This document shows, piece by piece, positions 9,070 through 17,898 of a stretch of 64,000 bases of DNA. The stretch is taken from the NCBI RefSeq assembly GCF_947499265.1, contig NZ_CANMNK010000003.1, positions 545,919 through 609,918 of the forward strand, given 5' to 3'. Under the pieces are notes generated by a model. It did not search any database. It was given only the letters and a program-made list of their open reading frames with translations, and was not told where the DNA came from. The translations under genes were made by a program, and so were the position numbers. The stretch's first letter is position 1. Each line of letters opens with the position of its first letter. The DNA is from an uncultured Roseobacter sp. GTDB lineage: Bacteria; Pseudomonadota; Alphaproteobacteria; Rhodobacterales; Rhodobacteraceae.

Positions 9070-9267
9070 TCAGTCGCGCGCCCTTGCCCTGGCGGTTTGA
9101 AGTGCCTCAAACAGCGTTTCCCGGTCGCCAATGTGGTTGGCGAGCACAAGGATCAGCCGCGCGTTGAGCGCATCGCTTTGCGCCTTGTCCAATCCTTCAT
9201 GTGCCGCCAGCAAGGCGTCGTAAAAGTCATCCGGATCGGCAATGTTTGGTGTCAGCTTCAGCGTCAT
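9070..9267 (-). CDS. DUF2783 small protein
   Basis: A 65-residue protein I recognise as DUF2783, with the sequence LTPNIADPDDFYDALLAAHE and NARLILVLANHIGD. It appears all-helical and soluble. Its start overlaps the end of the FAD monooxygenase gene by 4 bases (ATGA), so the two are translationally coupled. In my memory of Rhodobacterales genomes this family regularly follows such a monooxygenase. The function is not known; it may be an accessory or regulatory subunit of the oxygenase. Confidence 0.8.
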   Translation of the reverse strand: MTLKLTPNIADPDDFYDALLAAHEGLDKAQSDALNARLILVLANHIGDRETLFEALQTARARARD

Positions 9268-10895
9268 CCCCCTGCTCCCCGTGTCAAAGCCAGATCAACG
9301 GCGGATCGGATCGCCTCGGCATCGCACTGCGCCCACCGGGCCGCCACATGTTGATCGGGGCGGATCAGATAGACCGCCGCGCCGCAAGCTCCCAGATACC
9401 GCTGCGCCAGCGCGCCTGTCGGATCGTCCTGATCTGTCATCAATGACACTGTGCCTATGCTAACCCCGCCGACATCAGATATCTCCGGGGCCTCTGTGTT
9501 CAACGCCAGGACCGTGAATTGACCCGGCAGACGGTCCAGCAAATGCCCCTGTCGCAAAGGCGCATCGACACATGGTGCGCCCGGGCGGGTCATCTCGGGC
9601 CCTGCCAGCCCATCCGTTCCGTTCAGCGGCATATCATCGTAAACGCAGGGCACCGACAAACGCCCGGAATTCACCAGCGGCCGTGCAAAAGCGTGATCGC
9701 GGGCAAGATCCAGCACCGCATTGCGGAAAATCGCGCTGATCTCCGTTTTGGGCGTCAGGAAATCCGTCGCGCGGGTCGAGTTGAGGATGTTCTCATCCGC
9801 GCCATGCACCCGTTCCGCCGAATAGCTGTCGAGCAACCCATCAGGCGCCAATCCTTTCACCACCAGATCGAGTTTCCACCCAAGATTGTCGATATCCTGG
9901 ATGCCGGAATTCGCGCCCCGCGCCCCAAAGGGCGAGACCTGGTGCGCGCTATCGCCTGCAAAGAGCACATTGCCATGGCGAAACTTCTTCATGCGGCGAC
10001 ACTGGAAGGTGTAGATGGACGTCCATTCCAACGCGTACTCGGCGCCTTCGCCGAGCATGGCATCGACCCGCGCGCGGATTTTCACCGGGTCCAGTTCGGC
10101 CTGCCTGTCAATGTCCCACCCCAGCTGGAAATCAATCCGCCAGATGTCATCCGGCTGCTTATGCAAGAGTGCGGATTGCCCGCTGTCCTTGAATGGCGGC
10201 TCGAACCAGAACCAGCGCTCGGTAGGAAACTCGGCGGTCATTTTGACGTCCGCGATCAGGAAGTTATCCTCAAACACCCGCCCCTCAAAGCTGAGGCCCA
10301 TCATGTCCCGGACCGGGGACCGCGCACCGTCACAGGCCACCAGCCAATCGGCCTCAACCTGATAGCGCCCATCGGGCGTGTCGACGTCCAGCGCCACGTG
10401 ATCCGCGTGCTGCGTCAGCCCGGTAACCGCATTGCGCCCGCGAATTTCAATCGGCGCGCCCTGTTCTTGGGCCGCGCGGATGGCCTCGACCAGAAATTTT
10501 TCAAAATAGGGTTGCTGCAGGTTGATGAAGGCTGGCCGTTTGTGCCCGGGTTCCGGTTGCAGGTTGAACTCGAACACCTTGTCGTCGCCGTGAAACACTT
10601 TGCCGACGTTCCAGACAACGCCCTTGTCCACCATGGGCTGGCCTGCCCCCAAACGATCCGCAATCTCCAAGGTGCGTTTTGCAAAACAGATGGCGCGGCT
10701 GCCCTGCCCGACCCCTTCATGGTCATCCAGCACCAAAACTGGCGTGCCCTTTTGCCCAAGATCCAGCGCAAGCGCCATGCCGATGGGCCCGCCGCCGACG
10801 ATCACTACCGGATGACGAACCGCCGCCGCGTCTTGCGCCGGCACGCGGGTGTAGGGGTAGAGTTTGAAGGCAATATCATATCTGACATCCACCAC
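9264..10895 (-). CDS. FAD-dependent aromatic-ring monooxygenase (PheA/MhpA-type)
   Basis: A 543-residue class A flavoprotein hydroxylase. It has the dinucleotide-binding motif VVIVGGGPIGMALALDL near residue 25, the DG motif LVACDGARSPVRDMMG near residue 185, and the second FAD motif NVLFAGDSAHQVSPFGARG near residue 310. The C-terminal part is the thioredoxin-like domain found in phenol-hydroxylase relatives. I use the GTG at 10895 because GGGAGG lies 6 bases before it. It follows the metallo-hydrolase gene by 22 bases and overlaps the DUF2783 gene. It would hydroxylate an aromatic or heterocyclic acid using NAD(P)H and oxygen; the substrate is not evident. Confidence 0.88.
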   Translation of the reverse strand: MVDVRYDIAFKLYPYTRVPAQDAAAVRHPVVIVGGGPIGMALALDLGQKGTPVLVLDDHEGVGQGSRAICFAKRTLEIADRLGAGQPMVDKGVVWNVGKVFHGDDKVFEFNLQPEPGHKRPAFINLQQPYFEKFLVEAIRAAQEQGAPIEIRGRNAVTGLTQHADHVALDVDTPDGRYQVEADWLVACDGARSPVRDMMGLSFEGRVFEDNFLIADVKMTAEFPTERWFWFEPPFKDSGQSALLHKQPDDIWRIDFQLGWDIDRQAELDPVKIRARVDAMLGEGAEYALEWTSIYTFQCRRMKKFRHGNVLFAGDSAHQVSPFGARGANSGIQDIDNLGWKLDLVVKGLAPDGLLDSYSAERVHGADENILNSTRATDFLTPKTEISAIFRNAVLDLARDHAFARPLVNSGRLSVPCVYDDMPLNGTDGLAGPEMTRPGAPCVDAPLRQGHLLDRLPGQFTVLALNTEAPEISDVGGVSIGTVSLMTDQDDPTGALAQRYLGACGAAVYLIRPDQHVAARWAQCDAEAIRSAVDLALTRGAGG

Positions 10896-10917
10896 GGCTG
10901 GCCTCCCTTGCCTGCGA

Positions 10918-11868
10918 TCAGCCCTGCAGGGCGGCCCACATTTCCAGATCGCGTTCGGCGGTCCAGATGCGCGGGGTATCGATGCCGCGCGCCTCATCAT
11001 AGGCGCGGGACACATTGAACGGCAGGCAGTGCTCGTAGATCGCGTAGTCCTTGAACTTCGGATCGCAGGCGGCCCGCACGGCGTCCCATGCGTCTTTCAG
11101 CGCGCCGCCACCCGCGGCGACACGTGCTGCGGGCCGGTAGGTGCTGTCGACAAAATCGCGGGTCGAAGCAATGGCCCGCGCCACCGCGTCGCGCCCCACC
11201 AGCGCATCCCCGCGGCCTGGTGCAATCGCGTCCACATCATAGGCCTGGATCGCATCCAGTGTGGTACCCCAATCGCTAAAATGTCCGTCTCCACAATAAC
11301 ATGCGGAGTGATCTTCAACGATATCCCCGGTGAACATCACGTTCTGATCCGGCACATGGATGACCGCATCGCCGGCTGTGTGCGCGCGGCCCAGATGCTT
11401 GATGTCCACCCGTCTTTTGCCAAGGTAGACCGTCATACTGTCACTGAAGGTCGTTGTCGGATAAGTCAGACCGGGGATGCTTTCGTGCCCTTCAAAGAGA
11501 CGCGGGAAGCGCTGGAATTCGCTGTCCCAATCCTCCTGCCCGCGCTCGACCACCATCGACCGTGCCGCATCCGACATGATGATCTGATCGGCGCCATAGG
11601 CCGAGGCGCCCAGCACGCGCACAGCATGATAATGGGTCAACACCACATGGCTGATCGGTTTGTCGGTGATCCCGCGCAGCTTCTCGATGACCTTGCCAGC
11701 CAGGCGCGGGGTCGCCTGTGCTTCCACGATCATCACGGACGTGTCGCCGATGATCACGCCGGAATTGGGGTCTCCTTCGGCGGTGAACGCCCAAAGGCCC
11801 TCGCCGATTTCATCAAAGGTGATTTTCTTCTCTGACAGGTCCCCTTGGGACGCGAAGGCCTTGCTCAT
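10918..11868 (-). CDS. Metallo-beta-lactamase-fold hydrolase with a degenerate metal motif
   Basis: A 316-residue protein of the metallo-beta-lactamase fold. The motif that normally reads THxHxDH is VVLTHYHAVRVLGA, so the first two histidines are kept but the Asp and His of the second metal site are replaced by Val and Arg. A later His (LGRAHTAGDAVIHV) and Asp (VMFTGDIVED) are present, which would leave one metal site. The same THYHAVR pattern recurs, in my memory, in a subgroup that sits with FAD monooxygenases, so it may define a family rather than a dead enzyme. There is no signal peptide. GGGAG precedes the ATG at 11868. It is probably a hydrolase acting on a ring-derived ester or lactone. 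Confidence 0.82.
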   Translation of the reverse strand: MSKAFASQGDLSEKKITFDEIGEGLWAFTAEGDPNSGVIIGDTSVMIVEAQATPRLAGKVIEKLRGITDKPISHVVLTHYHAVRVLGASAYGADQIIMSDAARSMVVERGQEDWDSEFQRFPRLFEGHESIPGLTYPTTTFSDSMTVYLGKRRVDIKHLGRAHTAGDAVIHVPDQNVMFTGDIVEDHSACYCGDGHFSDWGTTLDAIQAYDVDAIAPGRGDALVGRDAVARAIASTRDFVDSTYRPAARVAAGGGALKDAWDAVRAACDPKFKDYAIYEHCLPFNVSRAYDEARGIDTPRIWTAERDLEMWAALQG

Positions 11869-11972
11869 CTATGTCTCCCTGATCTGGTGCGCGGGCCAGA
11901 TCTCATTGTAATTCCGGTTCAGGATCTGACATATTTGATGGGCGCGCCCGATCCAGAAGGTCTCAGATTGCT

Positions 11973-13319
11973 TTAATTGTCGCTTTTGTAACCAACAAGG
12001 CCTCGCGCACCGTGGGACGTCAAATCAGCGAGAAAGCCTGCCCAGGCCGCCGAGAGGGCGGCGACCGCTTTCTCAACGGCGCGCTGTGTCACGGCAAGAT
12101 CGTCGTCCGTGACCGCGAGCGAAGGGTAGAGTTTTCCGGGAGATTTAAAGACACCATTGTCGCGCAGGACCTTGTTATAGGTGGCGTTTATGTCAGCGTC
12201 GGAATGCTTTGCGCTGCGATAATCCAGACAATCATGCGCCGTGAAATAGATATCAAAGAGTGTCGGGTCGCCGCAGATCTGATGCGCGATACCGGCCTTC
12301 TGCAGGGCCTCCGACTGCATGGTCTGCAGGCTTTCCCCGGTGTTGCGGAGGTGATCATACATGCCGTCACGGCGCAGCACCTCCATCGTTTTCAGCCCGG
12401 CAGCGGCGGCAACCGGATTGCCCGACAGTGTCCCAAGCTGCATCAACCACCCGTCGGCCCCTACTGCCGCCTTGTCGAAATGTCGCATGATTTCGGCACT
12501 GGCGCCCAAAGCTGCCAGAGGAAACCCGCCCCCGATCACCTTTCCCAAGGTACAGATGTCGGGCACAACGCCATAGCGCTCCTGCGCACCGCCATAGGCC
12601 AGACGAAACCCGGTGACGATTTCATCAAAGATCAGCAGCACATGATGCCGGTCACAAAGCGCCCGCAGGCCCTGCAAAAATCCGGGCTGTGGCGGGATGA
12701 TACGCTGCAACGGTTCCACGATGATGGCGGCAATGTCGGCGTATTCGGCCAGCAGAGACGCCACTGCGTCTAGATCGTTGAAGGGCGCGATAACCATTTG
12801 ATCGGCGACACCCTGCGGGATGCCGGCGCTGTCGGGCACCGCTTGGGGGAAATTGACCTGGACATTGGGCGCGAGGCTCATCTGGGCTTCGGCGCTCATG
12901 CCATGATACCCGCCTTCAAACTTCAGGATCTTGTCACGCCCGGTGACCGCTCGCGCCAGACGGATTGCATACATATCCGCCTCGCCGCCCGAGGTGACAA
13001 ACCGCACCTGTTCGCAACAGGGCACGGCCGCGCAAATCGCCTCGCCCAGTTCGATCCCTTTGGCATTATTGGCAAAAAATGTCATCCCCTTTGGCAATTG
13101 TTCCAGCACGGCTTCCATGACCTCCGGATGCCCATGGCCCAACAGCATGGGTCCCGATCCGATCAGATAATCGACATATTCCGTGCCGTTTTCATCCCAC
13201 ACCCGGCTGCCCTCACCGCGTGCGATGATGATGCCCGGATCGAAATTGCCAAAGCCACCTGCGGGCAAAACCTCTCTTGCCCGGGTGATCCATTCATCTT
13301 GTGTCTTGACCTTGAGCAT
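11973..13319 (-). CDS. Class III PLP aminotransferase (glutamate-1-semialdehyde aminomutase-like)
   Basis: A 448-residue fold-type I, class III aminotransferase. The PLP-phosphate region is VTSGGEADMYAIRLARAVTG, the Asp of the cofactor ring is in LLIFDEIVTGFRLAYGG, and the catalytic lysine is in DICTLGKVIGGGFPLAALG near residue 258. It resembles HemL-type enzymes, but the catabolic neighbours argue against a role in tetrapyrrole synthesis. The start at 13319 has GGACGGAG upstream. It lies in the same direction as the dehydrogenase and dimethylglycine-dehydrogenase-like genes, so I infer it transaminates an amino or semialdehyde intermediate of the same pathway. Confidence 0.86.
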   Translation of the reverse strand: MLKVKTQDEWITRAREVLPAGGFGNFDPGIIIARGEGSRVWDENGTEYVDYLIGSGPMLLGHGHPEVMEAVLEQLPKGMTFFANNAKGIELGEAICAAVPCCEQVRFVTSGGEADMYAIRLARAVTGRDKILKFEGGYHGMSAEAQMSLAPNVQVNFPQAVPDSAGIPQGVADQMVIAPFNDLDAVASLLAEYADIAAIIVEPLQRIIPPQPGFLQGLRALCDRHHVLLIFDEIVTGFRLAYGGAQERYGVVPDICTLGKVIGGGFPLAALGASAEIMRHFDKAAVGADGWLMQLGTLSGNPVAAAAGLKTMEVLRRDGMYDHLRNTGESLQTMQSEALQKAGIAHQICGDPTLFDIYFTAHDCLDYRSAKHSDADINATYNKVLRDNGVFKSPGKLYPSLAVTDDDLAVTQRAVEKAVAALSAAWAGFLADLTSHGARGLVGYKSDN

Positions 13320-13384
13320 TGCAAACTCCGTCCTTTGGGACCGCGCTAGGGTGTTTCGTCACGCCCTACCGCCCCCTCCGCGCC

Positions 13385-14479
13385 TCAGGGGATCACCGCG
13401 ATATTGCCGGTGTGTTTCTTTTCAACAAATGCGGCCTGCGCCGCGTTGAGTTCCGCCAATGGGTAGGTTGCTGCCAGCATCGGGCGCACTTCACCCCGCT
13501 CGATGTACCCGACCAGATCGGCAAAGACATGCGGCGGCAGGACGGTGGAACCGGTGAAGGTCAGATCCCGCAGGTAGAATGTCCGCAGATCCAGCGCGAC
13601 AATCGGACCGGCAATCGCGCCCGAACAGGTGTAGCGCCCGCCCCGTTCCAAAACATCGATGACGGTGCCAAAGTAATCGCCGCCAACGATGTCTGCCACA
13701 ACGCTGACAGTATCCTGACCAATGGCGTCACGCAGCGCGGCTCGCAGGTTCGAGGGCGCACGCGGCAGCATCGCTGTCGGATGGAGCGCGGCGATATCGG
13801 TATGCTTTGCCTCGCTCGCCAAGCAGACCGTACGTGCCCCGCGCCGATGGGCCAACTGGATCAAAGCAGAGCCGACGCCGCCAGAGGCGCCTGTGATCAG
13901 CACCGTGTCGCCTTTGGTGACACTGGCCCGGGTCAACATGCCTTCTGCGGTCGAATAGGAGCATGAGAACGTGGCAAGTTCCGCATCACTCAGATCGCTT
14001 GTCACCGCGCGGACATTGCGATGATCGACCACAGTGTATTGGGCAAAACCGCCATCGCATTCCGACCCGAAATACCCCGTTTTATCCTTGTTCAATGGGT
14101 CGTCCCAATCACGCAGCCAGCAATCGACCATGACACGCCGCCCCATGAGAGAGGGGTCAGCCTGCGCCCCCACCGCCACAACCTCGCCGACCGCATCCGC
14201 CCCCTGGATCCGCGGAAAGGTGATCGGCGCCCCACCCCATGAGGGATCCTCTTCCGCGACCTCCTGATAGGCATCACCCGTTGTCGCCTCGGTCACAGTC
14301 TTGGAATACCATCCGGATCGCGTGTTCACATCGGTGTTGTTCATCCCGCAAGCGCCCACTTTGATCAGGACATCGAAAGGGCCCGGTTCGGGCGTGGGCC
14401 AGTCGGTGTGGTATTCCAAGGCCTCGGGCCCGCCGTGCCGTGTCAGCACATAGGCTTGCATGGTGGTTGGGATGGTCAT
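13385..14479 (-). CDS. Alcohol dehydrogenase family / quinone oxidoreductase-like enzyme
   Basis: A 364-residue medium-chain dehydrogenase/reductase. It has the GroES-like start (GPFDVLIKVGACGMNNTDVNTR), the motif GADAVGEVVAVG, and the NAD(P)-binding motif VLITGASGGVGSALIQLAHR near residue 195. The catalytic-zinc cysteine position is occupied (GACGMN), but the four-Cys structural zinc lobe is not seen, so it sits between zinc alcohol dehydrogenases and quinone oxidoreductases. Its ATG overlaps the stop of the upstream dehydrogenase-like gene by 4 bases (ATGA), so the two are translated together. It likely oxidises or reduces an intermediate of that pathway. Confidence 0.84.
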   Translation of the reverse strand: MTIPTTMQAYVLTRHGGPEALEYHTDWPTPEPGPFDVLIKVGACGMNNTDVNTRSGWYSKTVTEATTGDAYQEVAEEDPSWGGAPITFPRIQGADAVGEVVAVGAQADPSLMGRRVMVDCWLRDWDDPLNKDKTGYFGSECDGGFAQYTVVDHRNVRAVTSDLSDAELATFSCSYSTAEGMLTRASVTKGDTVLITGASGGVGSALIQLAHRRGARTVCLASEAKHTDIAALHPTAMLPRAPSNLRAALRDAIGQDTVSVVADIVGGDYFGTVIDVLERGGRYTCSGAIAGPIVALDLRTFYLRDLTFTGSTVLPPHVFADLVGYIERGEVRPMLAATYPLAELNAAQAAFVEKKHTGNIAVIP

Positions 14480-16935
14480 TCAATGAGCTCCGCTAGGGTA
14501 TCTGTTCGAGGGTTCAGGCTGTCGGGATCATACGCGGGCGCGCCAAGCACTTTGGCCGCACGCGGCTGTCCGGCGATGAGCACATCAAGATGCGTGCCAG
14601 ACACCGCCGCTTCCGGTTTGAGGTAGGAGAAGGCAAGGATTTTGCGCACGGTGTGCCCATAGACGATTGAGGTTATCGATCCGGCAAGCTCACCGTTCAA
14701 CAGGACCGCCTCGCCGCCATGACCATCATTCACCCCGTCCGGTTCGATTTCCAGATAGCTGCACAGCCGACGCAACTCGGTGGTTTCCGCGAGTGATTGC
14801 GCCTTGCCAAGGAACGCCTTGTCCAGAGCCACAAACCGCATCACATCCGCCTCTGCCAGGGTGACTTCGTTGGTGAGTTCTGCCACGCCTTTGAACCCTT
14901 TCTCCATCCGCATCACATTCATCGCGAAGGAGCCGTAATCTGCCAGTCCAAACGCCTGTCCCGCCGAGCAAAGGGCATTGTAGACCTCAAGGCAGGCCGC
15001 ATTGGGCATGTGAAATTCCCACCCCAACTCTCCCGCATAAGACATGCGCAAGGCCCAGACATCATGGCCCGCAATTGATATTTGCTGAGCCGACAACCAG
15101 CGGAACCGGTGATTGTCGAGCGGGGCATCGGTACATCCGGCAAGCACGTCGCGGGCGCGGGGCCCGTTCAAAGACAGCGCCGACCACTCAGAGGACAGCG
15201 ACTTTACGGTCACGTCTTCCTCCTCTCGGTGCTGCGCCAGATGATCCCGCAACCGTTGTTCGAAAAAGGCGGCGCAGACGAGGTAATAAACCCCCTCGCC
15301 CATTTTCAGGATTGTCGTCTCCAGCTCGATACGGCCCCGACGGTTGAGCATATGCGTCAGCGTGATGGCACCTGCCTTTTGCGGCATGCGGTTGGCCGTC
15401 AGGCGGTCGAGGAGCGCATGCGCCCCTGCCCCTTCGACCCGCAGTTTGGTGAAGGCCGTGACATCCATAATGCCCGCACGCTCCCGCACCGCCTTGACTT
15501 CCTCGCCGACAATCTCATGCACCTCATTGCGCCGGAAGGAGTAATGATCTTGCTGCGCAAGGCCATGTTTTGCGAACCATCGCGGACGCTCGAAACCACA
15601 GACCTCTTCATGCACCGCACCCTTGCCTTTCAGCAGCTCATAAAGCGGCGATGGCTTGATCGGGCGGCCCGCCAGCCGGTTGAAATGCGGAAAGGGTACT
15701 TCGTGGCGCAGGCAGTAATCCTCTTTTGCCTTGATCACCTGCCACGGTTTCTGCGCGTAGCTGCCAAACCGCCGCGGGTCATGGTCCCGCATCGAAATGT
15801 CTGCTGCACCATGCACCATCCACCGCGCCAGTTCGCGGGTGAGCCCCGGGCCCCAGCCGATCCCGATCTGCGTACCGCAACAGCACCAGTAATTGCGCAG
15901 GCCCGGTGCCGGCCCGATCAACGGGTTACCATCGGGGGGATGCGAGATGGCCCCGTGGACTTCGCGGGCGATGCCCAAATCGGCAAGGATCGGCATGCGG
16001 TTCAGACTTTCCGCAAGCCACGGCATGACCCGGTCGTAATCAGGGTCAAAGAGCTCATTTTCCGCTGCCCACGGACAGTGATCCTCCCACACCGTGTTCG
16101 GGTTTTCCTTCTCATAGATGCCGATCAGGCCGCGTTTCTGCTCCATCCGGATGTAACCCGACACCTTCTTGTCGTCCCGAATGACCGGAAGTTCCCGGTC
16201 CAGGTTTTCAAACTCGGGGACCGGCTCTGTGACAAAATAATGGTGCGTCATCGAGGTCATCGGCAGTTGCAAGCCGGACCATTCCCCCATCTGGCGTGCA
16301 TAGGTCCCGCCGGCATTGACCACATGCTCACACCGAATGGTGCCCTGCTCGGTATCCACCCGCCATGCGCCACCCGGATCTTGCGTGATGTTTGTCGCCC
16401 GACACCGACGGATGATCCGCACCCCCAATTGCCGTGCGCCCGCTGCCAGCGCCATGGTTACATTGGTCGGGTCGACGTGGCCGTCATCCGGCGTGTGCAG
16501 CGCGCCCAGTACACCTTCGAGATTGTAGAAAGGATGCAGGGCAGCGACGCGATCGCGCCCGACAAGCTCAATGTTGAAACCCAATGACCGCCCGACGGAC
16601 AGCGTGTGGCGCAGCCAGTCCATTTCATCTTCGGTATAAGCCAGCCGGAAGGAGCCGCAGCCATGCCATGTGACCGCCTGCCCGGCCTCACGCTCCAGCT
16701 CGCCCGAATACAACCCGATGTTGTAGTCGACGCATTTGCCCAGCCCGAAGGAACTGGTGGACTGGGTGATCTGCCCGGCTGCGTGCCATGTCGAGCCCGA
16801 GGTCAGCTCCGCTTTTTCCAACAGTACAACATCGCGCCAGCCTTCGTGTGCAAGATGATAGGCTAGCCCACAACCCATTACCCCGCCGCCGACGATCACC
16901 ACCCGGGCGTGGCTTGGAAGGGCATTTTCCGGCAT
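14476..16935 (-). CDS. Dimethylglycine/sarcosine dehydrogenase-like FAD oxidoreductase with GcvT domain
   Basis: An 819-residue two-part enzyme. The N-terminal DAO-type FAD domain begins RVVIVGGGVMGCGLAYHLAH, with the covalent-flavin region SGSTWHAAGQITQ. The C-terminal half is an aminomethyltransferase (GcvT) fold, with the tetrahydrofolate-binding features AFTKLRVEGAGAHALLDRLTA and YAGELGWEFHMP. Such proteins remove an N-methyl group and pass the one-carbon unit to tetrahydrofolate. The length fits dimethylglycine dehydrogenase (about 810-850). AAGGA lies 9 bases before the ATG. It heads the minus-strand catabolic operon and is divergent from the RpiR regulator. The exact methylated amine is unknown. 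Confidence 0.88.
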   Translation of the reverse strand: MPENALPSHARVVIVGGGVMGCGLAYHLAHEGWRDVVLLEKAELTSGSTWHAAGQITQSTSSFGLGKCVDYNIGLYSGELEREAGQAVTWHGCGSFRLAYTEDEMDWLRHTLSVGRSLGFNIELVGRDRVAALHPFYNLEGVLGALHTPDDGHVDPTNVTMALAAGARQLGVRIIRRCRATNITQDPGGAWRVDTEQGTIRCEHVVNAGGTYARQMGEWSGLQLPMTSMTHHYFVTEPVPEFENLDRELPVIRDDKKVSGYIRMEQKRGLIGIYEKENPNTVWEDHCPWAAENELFDPDYDRVMPWLAESLNRMPILADLGIAREVHGAISHPPDGNPLIGPAPGLRNYWCCCGTQIGIGWGPGLTRELARWMVHGAADISMRDHDPRRFGSYAQKPWQVIKAKEDYCLRHEVPFPHFNRLAGRPIKPSPLYELLKGKGAVHEEVCGFERPRWFAKHGLAQQDHYSFRRNEVHEIVGEEVKAVRERAGIMDVTAFTKLRVEGAGAHALLDRLTANRMPQKAGAITLTHMLNRRGRIELETTILKMGEGVYYLVCAAFFEQRLRDHLAQHREEEDVTVKSLSSEWSALSLNGPRARDVLAGCTDAPLDNHRFRWLSAQQISIAGHDVWALRMSYAGELGWEFHMPNAACLEVYNALCSAGQAFGLADYGSFAMNVMRMEKGFKGVAELTNEVTLAEADVMRFVALDKAFLGKAQSLAETTELRRLCSYLEIEPDGVNDGHGGEAVLLNGELAGSITSIVYGHTVRKILAFSYLKPEAAVSGTHLDVLIAGQPRAAKVLGAPAYDPDSLNPRTDTLAELIE

Positions 16936-16985
16936 CGCTGCGTCCTTTTCGAGGGCGGTCCTGAAACTACTCGACAGGCTAAGTA

Positions 16986-16995
16986 TACATATGTA
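16986..16995. promoter_or_regulatory. AT-rich palindrome in the divergent gap, probable regulator site
   Basis: TACATATGTA is a perfect 10-base palindrome in the 72-base gap between the dimethylglycine-dehydrogenase-like gene and the RpiR regulator. RpiR-type proteins often bind short AT-rich palindromes, so this is the natural candidate operator for both directions. It is an inference from position and symmetry only. Confidence 0.45.
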
Positions 16996-17007
16996 CCATT
17001 GTCAATC

Positions 17008-17898
17008 ATGAATGAAACAAATGTATCAAGACACGTCTTGCACCAGCTCAGCGCCGTCTGGGACGCGCTGACGCCGGAGGCGCGCAAAGCCGCACGCTAC
17101 GTGCTGGAAAACCCGAACGATGTCGGCGTCTCGACGGTGCGCGAGATCGCGGAAGCAGCCAATGTCAAACCCAATACCTTTGTCCGGATGGCCCGTCAGG
17201 TTGGTTTTGAAGGCTACGAGGATTTCCGCGCGCCCTTTCGCGCGGCCATTCGGGCAGGATCAGCGGATTTTCCGGAGCGTGCACGCTGGCTGCAGGACAT
17301 CCGTAAATCCGGCGATCTGGGCGGTCTCTATGCGGATATGGTGCAGGACGCGCTGCGCAATATCGAGGAGACCTTCGCGCAGATCACAGCCGAGCAGCTC
17401 AAGACCGCCGCCGAGGCGATCTGGAATTCGCGCAATGTCTATGCCCTCGGGGTTGGCGTCAACAACGCCAATGCTCGGAATTTCACCTACCTGGCCTCCA
17501 CCGGCATGACGCAGTTTCATGCTATTCCCCGGCCCGGATCAACGGCAGTGGATGATCTTGCCTGGGCGGATGATCAGGATGTCTTGATTGCCATGACCTG
17601 CAAGCCCTACAGAACCGAGGTCATCGAGGCCATTGCAATTGCGCAGGAACAGGGCCTGACGGTGATTGGCCTATCGGACAGCCCGGCCAGCCCGGTCATT
17701 CTGGCGGCGGATCACGGGTTTGTTGTCGCCGTCGACACACCGCAGTTCTTTCCCTCCTCCGTCAGCACCATCGCCCTGCTGGAAACGCTGCTCTCCTTTG
17801 TCATCGCCGTTGCAAGCGACGAAATCGTGGACCGCGTCACCGCCTTTCACAAGCGCCGCCATGAACTGCAGATCTACCATGAGGCTGCCGACCGATGA
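17008..17898 (+). CDS. MurR/RpiR family transcriptional regulator
   Basis: A 296-residue RpiR-type regulator. The N-terminal helix-turn-helix is at about residues 37-65 (STVREIAEAANVKPNTFVRM), followed by a SIS phosphosugar-binding domain (NVYALGVGVNNANARNFTYL; DVLIAMTCKPYRTEVIEAI). I start at the ATG at 17008 because the upstream residues are not family-like. The gene is divergent from the dimethylglycine-dehydrogenase-like operon, and its stop overlaps the start of the Rieske oxygenase gene by 4 bases. It therefore probably controls both. RpiR relatives are known regulators of betaine, proline and sugar catabolism; the ligand here is unknown. Confidence 0.88.
   Translation: MNETNVSRHVLHQLSAVWDALTPEARKAARYVLENPNDVGVSTVREIAEAANVKPNTFVRMARQVGFEGYEDFRAPFRAAIRAGSADFPERARWLQDIRKSGDLGGLYADMVQDALRNIEETFAQITAEQLKTAAEAIWNSRNVYALGVGVNNANARNFTYLASTGMTQFHAIPRPGSTAVDDLAWADDQDVLIAMTCKPYRTEVIEAIAIAQEQGLTVIGLSDSPASPVILAADHGFVVAVDTPQFFPSSVSTIALLETLLSFVIAVASDEIVDRVTAFHKRRHELQIYHEAADR

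Noticed and set aside
11940..11949. Palindrome GGGCGCGCCC before the metallo-hydrolase gene
   Set aside because: A 10-base GC palindrome is expected by chance in DNA this GC-rich; no second copy or promoter context supports a function.
15082..16587. A 501-codon plus-strand frame opposite the dimethylglycine-dehydrogenase-like gene
   Set aside because: Composition and lack of motifs mark it as antisense shadow of a well-supported gene.
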